DNA from: Zancudomyces culisetae | Taxonomy: Eukaryota; Kickxellomycota; Harpellomycetes; Harpellales; Legeriomycetaceae | Length of the DNA stretch: 64,000 nucleotides | Direction of reading: 5' to 3' | Assembly: GCA_001969505.1 (NCBI GenBank) | Contig: LSSK01000017.1 | Location: 1-64,000, forward strand | In this document: positions 54,655 to 64,000 of the stretch, in pieces | Numbering within the stretch: position 1 is the first letter of the stretch | Layout of the letters: each line of letters starts with the position of its first letter | Translations under genes and position numbers: made by a program | Notes under the pieces: model-generated | Told to the model about the DNA's origin: nothing | The model's input: only the letters and a program-made list of their open reading frames with translations | Database searches by the model: none

Positions 54655-57600
54655 TCATATATCAGTTTTTTTGCTTGTTGTATATTACTATATTCGTGCT
54701 TTCTATTACAATTTCTTGACTTTACTATAATATACTATATTACAAAATCCGGGTAGTATGTTTCTTTATATTTCTTTTTTGCCTTATTCCTTTAATATAT
54801 TACTATACATCCGTTATAGAAAAGTGCAAAAATTTAAATCGTAAATAGAAGTGATGGCTGCTAATTCATCTGTTTTCACTTTGATTACAATACCACAAAA
54901 AAAAACCCATTGGAATTATAAACTCGTTAATTCACCTATTACTTCCCTTTATTCTCATTAGCATTTTTCGTTTTTTTCATATTCCTTTAATTTTACTTTG
55001 ATTCGACTAACCTCCCTTTTTTTTTCTCTCCCAAAACCATTGGTATTATTACAAATGCTTTTGTTTTTTTTAAATTTTTTTCACCATGAAGAAATTTATT
55101 CTCGCACCAAATTTATATAATCCAAGTAATTCCTTTGAAATTGTTCAATATACCCACAAAAAGATCTTGATTAATTTCTTTAGACGAGTATTACAAAAAT
55201 ACCTTGAAAAAAATAAACTTGGTTTGAAATGTTCTATAGCCGAAATTTATCAGTTTTCTTTTTTTCAACAGGAACAAAGTGAAAAGGAAAAAAAAAAGCT
55301 GCTTAATTTCATTCTCGATTATACCACCTTTTCTCATCGTGTTTAATTTATCCACCCCATTCCAGATTGAAACTACTTCAAACTTATTTTATAGTAAATT
55401 CAATTGACAAATCACAAGTGTAAATCAAAACAAAGTCAATCATAATCCACACTCTACAACCCGTAAAATAAAATAAAAAATTTTCCTTGCTATATCTCAA
55501 AAAAAATAAAAATAAAACCATTCAGTCCATTGAATTAATCTAATAGTTTTACGTTTACATTTACGTTTACACTTTTATCTATGAGTCTATTGGACTTTTT
55601 TTTCCAGGTTTTATTTGGTAATTTAAGATAAAACATCCATAAAACTCATTTATAAATTCTCACCAGTTTTTTTTTGTTTATTTATTCATATACGCATTAA
55701 TAGTTCTTACATTTTTAATCTCAACTAAATCACATCATAGCCCGATTTTGTAGTTTTACCATAAATTTTGATAACAACCATCTTTGGAAAAAACAGGACA
55801 AGGAGCCCCCACCAACACAACACAACACAGATATTACACCACGTCACTATACACAATATATCTTGTCCACAACCACATCACATTACATTACATCACGCTG
55901 CCCCTCTCACTTGTAAACATGTGTCAAACTATAAATTCACCTTCCTCCTCCCTCTCACTTTCCTCTCTTCTTCTCTCTTTCTCCTCTACCCCTTGACAAA
56001 AGTTTGCCTTGTTATATTTTCCCATCTTAAATAAACTTGTTTGTATTATACCTCCCTCCCCCCTCCCCTTTCTTTTATCTCCTTGCTTTTCTCCACACCT
56101 TCTGTCATCCACTACAATACAAACACTTCTCCCTTTCCAATAAACCAATTCACTCTTTTCTATTTACAGTCAACGTCATCCCCTTAAAATTCTCAAAGAT
56201 CAAAACCCGATTGTATTTTTAAACGTACAAAAACTCTCCACTCTTCCCTCACACTCACGCTCACACTCCCCTAATTACTTTTCCACTTTTTAAATTTTCT
56301 TTTGGATGTTCAATATAAATTAAATATACCCGATTTGCATTGTTTTTTAATTGGTATTGGAATTTTGGATTTACCTTTTTCCATTTTGGAATTTTTCTGT
56401 TTCAGCCTCGATATTCTCCTTATTAACCGATATTGTTACATTCTCCACTGCTCCCTCGCCCTCGCCCTCGCCATCACCCTTTCTCATCCCCCTCTCCTCT
56501 CCCTGTCTATTCACATCACCAGCCTCTTCGACAATTAGTATTCCCTCGGATTTTGTTTCGATCATAATCGCAGCCATACCTCTTTTCTTTTTTATTTTCA
56601 CACTCCTTCCCTACTTCCTTGTTTTCTTTGTTATATCGGTTTACTGTACAGACTTTATTGCTTCCTCTTCACTCAACTTTTATCCGTTCTATATTGTGGA
56701 AATATCTACCATATGTTAGGCTCTATTCAAACTTACTAAACAGCAATATATAGCTCGCATACAACCACAATCACAATCACAATCACACAAATGCTATTAT
56801 AATAGCCACATTTCTTTCTCTGTAGATGGTACAAGTATTACACCAACCGAAACTTTTTCTTGTGAGTTTGGCATTCCTAAAACTTGTCATTAAATGTGTT
56901 GAATACAAATAAAAAAATGTTTGACTTTTAAAGTTGATATGATGCTTATCTCAACTCCTCTCTTCCGACATACATCACACCTCCCCTTTCTCTCTCACTC
57001 GCCCGTTAACCTTTTTTTGTTTGTTTGTTTGTTTTGATTTTCTTTTTTCTTTATAAAAATCAAGTGTGCTTTCCCTCCATACCTTTTAAGGGTAGAAATA
57101 TTATACAGTATTTATCTAATCCTCAGCGAAATTACTTGTAATCCAAATGGAAAAAAAAAACATTTATAAACTCTTATTTTGCTCTTCCCATACTTTTACT
57201 AATATCAATATCACCTTCACCTATTATAATAACCATATCACTCTCCTATTCTTCTTCTCGCCATCAGCTTCTCTTTCCCTCCTGCTCCTCCCAAAAAAAA
57301 ACCCATAACATCTCCTTACCTTCTACCAGTTTATTCCGAACTACAAAGTTTAATTTATCGAATGTTTTATCTTGTCACCCCAACTCCCTGATTTATTTTC
57401 CCTTACTATCTTTTTTTTTCGTTGCACTATTTAAAAGCAGGGAAAATCTTGTTACATATTATTAAAAAAACTCATCGTTTCATGTTTTAGACTTTTCCCC
57501 GCCCCACACCTATTTTCTTTTTTCTCTTTTCTTTCTTCTCGATTTGGGTAACAAATGGTTTGAACCTCAAAAACAAACAAAAGAAAAACATCACTGATTT

Positions 57601-60600
57601 ACAAACTCACAAAAATACAAGTCGCCTCATACATCTACTCTCTACGTTTTCATACAAAAAAAAATACCTTTTATTTTATTTTCCCAGTTGTGCCTCCTAT
57701 CGTCACTGTTTTCGCTTCACTTTTTTTCTGTGTATATTGATGCTGTTTATCTGTTTGATATACTTTCTGTTGATTATTATCACCTATGCTTGAGATTTCT
57801 CTATATGGCGTTATAGCTTTTAACCTGCACTTTACAACACTTTTTATCGTTATTTTCTAGTCCTTTAACCTTTTTTTTTTGTGTTTGTTGTTATACCGCG
57901 TTCAAGTTGTAGTTGCAAAATTATCCCTATATAAATATGTCGGTGTTTATTATCGTTTTGGTTGTGTTTTTCATAAGGTCTTCCCCTGTAACCCTAATTC
58001 GTATCTTGTTTTGCTTTACACTGCTAATATTCTGTTTCTGGATATTTATGGTCTAAAGTGCCTTTTTTTCTCCCTTTGTTTCTGTGTTGAAGTATTGTTC
58101 TCTACCTTGTATTATTTAGTATGCTGTCCGTGTCGTATACATATTTATATTTCAACAACACTATTAAAAATAAACTTTTTTGAAAAAGCGTGATATTAAA
58201 AAAGTTCAACCTTTTGGGTTGATCTTTATACGAATATCAATCTATTACTTATAGTTCATCCAAAACCCAAACTCCAGCTACAAAACCCTAATTAATTTCA
58301 CCTATCACTGTTGCTTTTAGCAAAGTTTTTTCACTTGCTTTAATGTTTTTTTTGCTAATATACGTGGTATTTGCTGTAAATTCTGTAAGATGTACTACCC
58401 GAAATTTGGTGTATTCTCAAAAAAAAAAAAAGTTTCGGACCTCTAGACGTATTTATAGAACATTATGAGTCTTACACACTTTTCCACCATTTTTTTATAT
58501 TTATGCTTGCACCAATATATTATATTCGTAGCTTGACGAAGGATAATGTCTGTGAAAATCAATCGTAGCTACAGCTTGGTAAAACATTACACCTTCCCCA
58601 ATCGAGATATCTCCACGATAAATGAATATAGCTTTTGGCAGTAAATACCCTCCTCCCCTTCCAATTCACATATGTAATTGATCCCAATTTCTCAATACCT
58701 GCAACCCAATTGGATTTATTTTTTTTACTTGCGTACTCATCGATTAGTTTATGTACACATATTAGCGAGCTAAAAAAAAATGGATATAACATTTTTGTAA
58801 GCTAATTAGCCCTAAACAAATGATCTCTGTGAAAAGGGTCTCACATTTTTTGATTCTATAATTACACCTATTACAAATATTGCTACGGTAATATTACCTC
58901 AATACTTCTGCTCATCAGACCCTTTAGCTATACGTGTTGGTGTCAATACTCATCATACAACTTCATACTGATTTTGGTATCTAACTGAGAAATAAAAGAG
59001 AATCGGTGTCACCATAAATTGGTATCAGTTTTTGAATGGATAAAAATAACTAGCGGATATTCACATTGACTTCATTACCACAAGAGCAAAAATATTGTAA
59101 TGAGCAAATACAGGTCAAAAGCTTTGATCTAGCTTCTGTATACACTAAACTTCCCTTTGGCATGATAGGTGCAGAGATATAGGATTGTATACTGCGTTTT
59201 ACAGTAATTTGTTAACTTTATGGAACCCAATATTACCGTTGTTTTTCTTTTTCTCGAAAAATGTACTCTTAAATACCCCTAGCCCTCGGCATCAGACCAA
59301 AATTGTTTATTAAAAAACATTTAACATGGCATTTTAATAAAAAGTAAGGTCGGCTGATATGTAGATAAAGGTTTGACTTGGGAACTGATGTGGAGTCGTT
59401 CTTTATCATTTTGGTATAAATCATGAGTCTGGCGTAATCTAGGCTCATTTCTAAACATCTCCATTTATTGTGTCTTTCCCTTCCCCCACCCCAAATGTAC
59501 TCGCCAATTATTATTGCGCTAATTTAGCAAAATATGCGTGGTGAGTAGCCAACTACTAAATACATTGATGTTTGCGGATTTACCAAGTGAAAAGAACCTA
59601 GCATGAATCAGATCAATATGAACAAGAGAATTCAGATATCCATAAAATAAAATAGATTGAAGCTCGCTTCTCATTTTTTTTGAGGTATATTGTAACCCCG
59701 CTCCTTTGATTTGATGATTATTTTGTATTGAGCACTTTAAGATGTTGGTAGTTTTACTCACATATATAAAGATAAAAAATGAAAATTTGCAAATTACAGC
59801 AGTAACTACTCTCATGAAACCAATACCAACCTCAATTAAAATCTAACCCAATTCTTATCCTATTCCCCATACATACATACATACATACATCATACATGAA
59901 TCTGTGAGCAGTAAATCATTTAAATACCATTTATTCAAGGACTGGAATCCTCAGTTGGTACATCAAAAGATTTTTTCACATCTTCAATCTAAAAACGTCT
60001 CTGACTCTAATTTTGAACTGACTGGTTCGTAAGTAGACCACAAATGCGTTTTCGTATTATCAAAACCGATGTTTTTTGTTTGTTTGAGAGAATAGATGTT
60101 TAAACTATTCTGGCTTTAGATTCATTTTTCTTAATAAAAAATGAAGATGGGTGTGTTTCAACTACATTTTTGTCTTTATTATGAAACAACATACCAAAAT
60201 TACCGTAAACCGAGTGGAAATGATATCTATGACGCTGAGGCTTTTCGATGTAGTAAAGTCAAAAAATAAAAAAAGAACAGGATGACTAGTTCTAGTCAAC
60301 ACCCACGAATGAAATGGGTAAAAAAAGAACACGAATACCTGTAATATGTTTACACAGATTGGTTTACAAGTATCTGTTGCTTAACTTTGAGGATGATTGA
60401 TTGTGAATCTACACGTGATTTCCTCTCACCCCACATATCATTTTAATACTCCTTTTTACTGCTGAGATAAACTCAAGATATAGCTATAATTACTGTGATG
60501 CCAGCATCTATACTCTTTTCAGTGTCTAGAAAATTTGTTCACGTTTTTGATTAAAATTTTGCCGAATAAAGAGCATCAAAATTCCGATTTATTACTCTTT

Positions 60601-61416
60601 GTAGCCATCAATTACTTTATAACCTCACTATTAATAAGATAAGATCCAATAATAAGTACAACTTGTGGCTTGCGATCCCACGTTGATGATTTTTCTTTTT
60701 GTAGATGTAAAACTTAGTGATGTGAAAATACCGGTAGTTTGTACTATGTGGTTCTTTGTAATACAAATCTGATTCACAAAAGGATAATTCCCATGAATTA
60801 TATTTAAAGAAACAAAAATATATACTGAAACGTGGCCATTATTAGCACATATAACAGATTGAGCTTAACAGAGAGATACTCGTACCTGTATTTATTTTAT
60901 TGTTTCTATTGTCTAGAGTAAAACCAAGATGCAGTTACCAGCACCGAGATACACATTTTCTCCATATACCAATAACATCGATATGAGAGTTTCTTGTGCT
61001 GATTTATTTGTTCAGGATACACGTATTTAAAATTTAGATACATTGGCTTTCTTGCACAGATATTGCTAGAAAGGGGTGGTAAATGGGTCGTTACAAAACA
61101 CATATACCCGGTTGATCCCTCCCTTCCTCCTCCTCTTCTATTCGCTTCTTACAAGCATGACAACTGAGTGAATTTTGAGTATATTAATTATGCATTTCAG
61201 CCAATGAATGATGTATGTTTTTAGTTCGGATTAGGCTCTCGCAGATATGCCCTCATTGGAGTATTTCAAATTCCCATACTTCTTTTTGAAACTTTATTTT
61301 TGCTTCCCAAAAAAATAGAACAAAACAAACCACGCCGTTTTTGTAGTATTTGGTAACAAGCCAACATAAAGCAAAAATAGTATCACTTTTAGTTGAACTC
61401 TAAATGTGTCGCTCTA
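54655..61416. other. 6.8-kb gene-poor, pyrimidine-rich region
   Basis: No convincing gene was found. From about 54.9 to 57.5 kb the + strand is strongly C/T-rich (CCTCCCTCTCAC-type runs), continuing the bias of the RhoGEF N-terminal region. Candidate pieces of low confidence are a minus-strand frame 56371-56601 (ends NGKR before GTAAAT), a minus-strand frame 58559-58792, and a plus-strand 86-codon frame 55086-55346. A (CATA)n tract lies at 59869-59891. It probably includes the 5' end of the RhoGEF gene and the ARL3 promoter. No tRNA, snRNA or snoRNA was recognised. Confidence 0.45.
59869..59891 (+). repeat. (CATA)n microsatellite
   Basis: About five CATA/ACAT units in the gene-poor region. 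Confidence 0.85.
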
Positions 61417-62496
61417 ATGTTGTCACTTATTTCGGGAATCTATGACTACTTTACTCAAAAAAGAGAATTTAGGATTCTAGTGTTGGGTCTCAGTGGTGCC
61501 GGAAAAACTGTAAGATTATAATCATTAGGATATTTATTGCAAGTTGCTCATTTTTTCCAGATAATAAAGTATGTGATATTTTCAAACATTCTTATAGACT
61601 CTTGTGGAAAAGACAAAAGAGATTTACACCGGAAAACAGGGCATGAACCCTCGCTCAATTCAACCAACTGTCGGAATTAACAGTAAGTGTTCTTGTTTGG
61701 GGTTGTATACCCCAACCATGTTTAAAGTTTCTGAATTTTAACATCTTAAATTTATACGCTATACTATTTCATCGAGTTTTTATAAGTAAAAATAAAATTT
61801 CTTTATCAAACTATCTAATAGTACGGAAAATTGGAATTGGTGGCGATGTCGTTGCATTTTGGGATCTAGCTGGCGAAAAGGATTTCCACAAGATCTGGAA
61901 TTCATACTATAGTAATTGCCATGGTGTGCTCTTTGTTGTAGATTCATGTGCACCCCAAATCTTGCTAGAAAGCAAGGATACATTTGGTACGTTATTTTGC
62001 TTTCTTCTACTAATTGAATCATCATATACAGGTTCCTTTTTTCAAACTGCAAGACACAGATATATGTTTTTAATTTTTTGTGGTTTGCATTGGGAGATTA
62101 TTGTGATTCCTTTACTTGAATACTAAAAACATAATATTATAGAAAAGCTCATGCGAGATGAGGAACTTCAAAGTGTCCCGGTAGTGATACTTGCGAATAA
62201 AATGGACTGTACACATGCAATCCCCCTCGAGGAAATAAAAGAGCACATAAACAAGATGGTCGATCTGATAGATAACAGAGATATGAGAGTGCTTCCATCG
62301 TCTGCGTTCACAGGGTATGTTCTTTTTTGTATATTTTCTGCTGAATGTTAGATATCGCTTTACGAGCGCTGATTAGTTTACCAAGGTGTACATTGAACAA
62401 TCAAATAGTGATGGAATAAAATTCGCTATTGACTGGCTGTATAAACGCATGGATGAGAGAGGCGACACCCGACCACCTATTTTTGTCCAGCACTAG
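61417..62496 (+). CDS. ARL3: Arf-like GTPase of the ARFRP1/Arl3 type
   Basis: Five exons, 61417-61509, 61598-61682, 61822-61986, 62143-62314 and 62409-62496, give 200 residues (yeast Arl3 is 198). The P-loop is GLSGAGKT (24-31), the switch I Thr55 sits in QPTVGIN, switch II is FWDLAGEKD, the guanine motif is NKMD, and the end is RPPIFVQH. The N-terminus is MLSLISG, without a Gly2 for myristoylation. Arl3/ARFRP1 is instead N-acetylated by NatC and binds Sys1 at the trans-Golgi, and a Met-Leu start fits NatC. The usual catalytic Gln after DxxG is Glu78 here. The last exon restores TGDGIKFAIDWLYKRM. Confidence 0.9.
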
Positions 62497-63522
62497 GTTT
62501 TCTATGTGGGTTTCAATATGGGGCCATCAAGAAAAATATTGACAACTTTAATACATATTACATTATGATTGTATACTCCCTCAAATACCTCTTCGTAGTT
62601 ACAAGCAGATTAAAAACAGCAAATTCACATTTCCAATATTATAGATACTTGTTACAATAGCAATGGTATTTTTAGAGTATGTACAGTACATTATTTTTAC
62701 TGCGTACAAGTTTTAATGTTGTTTTTGAATCGAAAACATAGAATAAAAACATACAACAAATGACTACAAAGTAAACTCAAATATGTGTGTGGATATGTGA
62801 GCTGGAACTAGATTCGACATTCCTCTGACATGAGCGTATAAACGTGTATATTGGGAAGTCATGTTTTGTTCACACGACCTCCAGAGCTGCTAATTGAGCA
62901 AAAAATCCAGAGCGTTTACAATTGCAAGTAGTTAATATCATTGTTGTGTGCCAATAAAACAAATAATGGATTGATAACACAAGCAGAATCTAACCAAGTA
63001 TAAGCTGCATTGCAGCTAAACTTCATATAGCAGGAAAGTTGCTCTTTCTATGATTTTTTTCCAAAAAAAACAGACATTCACTAAAGCAATGGTGTGTTGC
63101 GCATAATGGTTTTTTGTAGCACCTAAAATCAATGCTTTATTTTGGAATATTTAATTCTAGTACAACAGACTAAACAGGTTTTCGGCTGATGTTTTGATAT
63201 GTTGTAAATTGCTTATTCAATGCTGTTGTTAAAAAAAAAATGTTCATTTGATGTTTAAGGGTTGTGATTTGTTGTGTGCAATTTGTGCATGATTTATTAA
63301 ACTGTTACCAATGAATTAGGATAATGAAATGATTTGAGATGATGGGGATGTAAATTACAGGGTTTTATCTAATACATTATATCAAAGGACTTTTTTTTTG
63401 TTGACCTCCTAAAGCTGAAAATTTTGCTATATAAGCAAAGCTCTGAGATAACACATTTTAGTATTAGTCATTATTTTTTTAACAAGTTAAATAGAATACA
63501 AATCAATTGACAAAATATCAAA
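62497..63522. other. intergenic region ARL3-ACB1
   Basis: About 1 kb, A/T-rich. It ends in a TATA box at 63428-63435. No exon or RNA gene was recognised. Confidence 0.55.
63428..63435 (+). promoter_or_regulatory. TATA box of ACB1
   Basis: TATATAAG lies 88 nt upstream of the ATG, preceding an A/C-rich leader. Confidence 0.55.
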
Positions 63523-63957
63523 ATGGACGCTCAATCAACAGGAAATGTAAGTTTTGTTTCTTGGTCTCGTTTTTTTTTTGAGATTGCTTTTATGAAGACA
63601 CTGGATGGAATAAAAATATAGGCAGCTTTTGTTAAGGCATCAGAGGATGTGAACACATTGACTACCAAGCCATCAAACGAAGTCCTCTTGGAACTTTATG
63701 CGTTGTTTAAGCAGGGTATCTTTGGAGATAACACCAACCCAGCACCTGGTCTTTTTGCACTCAAAGACAAGGCAAAGTATAATGCATGGATGGATAAAAA
63801 AGGTCAGTAGTTACATGAGTAAAATCGAAATTTGAATTATTTCCAAGCATCACCTTAAATCATCTTTAAACGCCTTGTGTATATTTATTTAGGTATGAGC
63901 AAAGAAGATGCTCAGGCAAAATATATTGCGCTTGTAAACTCACTTATCGCTGCATAA
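63523..63957 (+). CDS. ACB1: acyl-CoA-binding protein
   Basis: Three exons, 63523-63546, 63622-63802 and 63893-63957, give 89 residues (yeast Acb1 is 87). Exon 1 codes only MDAQSTGN. The four-helix ACBP fold is visible: AAFVKASEDVNTL, LLELYALFKQGIFGDNTNP, ALKDKAKYNAWMDKKGMSKEDA and KYIALVNSL. The ligand-binding Tyr-Lys of the usual YKQ is Phe-Lys here. The second Tyr and Lys (KAKYNAW) are kept. It binds long-chain acyl-CoA in the cytosol and supplies elongation and sphingolipid synthesis, a functional link to the two elongases in the window. Confidence 0.95.
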
Positions 63958-64000
63958 TGGTAGTCGGCAGCTCCAGTCAATATATATATAGATATATTTT

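Overview
This is a eukaryotic nuclear window from a fungus, most likely an ascomycete yeast or yeast-like species. Supporting signs are spliceosomal introns of about 60-200 nt with TACTAAC-like branch sites, A/T-rich intergenic DNA, and typical fungal genes: an AreA-type GATA factor, a Crz1-like zinc-finger factor, a Siz-type SUMO ligase, Ubp6, Irc3, Plp2 and Arg4. CTG codons fall at conserved Leu positions in ARG4, so CTG is read as Leu and a CTG-Ser yeast is unlikely. The species cannot be named from the sequence alone. Exon structures below were built by hand from reading phase, splice sites and remembered family sequences.

Layout. 1-20 kb: a secreted Cys-rich orphan, a Crz1-like factor, a WKF-domain (C7orf50-like) nucleolar protein, an Irc3-like helicase with a 14-nt microexon, APC4 in five exons, UBP6, and a PIAS/Siz SUMO ligase. 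20-37 kb: two fatty-acid elongase genes in inverted orientation, plus a third elongase relic and a separate near-identical 280-bp inverted repeat. Between them lie LSM8, an Etr1-like enoyl reductase ending in SKL, EMC3, PLP2, ARG4, a Nur1-like membrane protein, and at least one small unrecognised spliced gene. 37-48 kb: remains of another small spliced gene, a 1433-aa GATA factor, a 3-4 kb intergenic stretch with an N gap between G30 runs, and a PHYHD1-like dioxygenase. 48-64 kb: a very large low-complexity RhoGEF with DH and BAR-like regions, a 6.8-kb gene-poor pyrimidine-rich stretch, an ARFRP1/Arl3-type GTPase, and the acyl-CoA-binding protein gene ACB1.

Functional themes. Five genes touch acyl-CoA or fatty-acid metabolism (two ELO, Etr1-like, ACB1, PhyH-like). 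Others serve protein modification and turnover (APC4, UBP6, SIZ), RNA processing (LSM8, WKF protein), membrane biogenesis and trafficking (EMC3, ARL3, RhoGEF) and nutrient or stress control (GATA, Crz1-like, ARG4 with a Gcn4-type site). They form no operon-like unit. The most unusual material is the 20-37 kb segment, where gene conversion between the elongases and an inverted repeat spaced about 15 kb apart suggest an active or recent rearrangement site.
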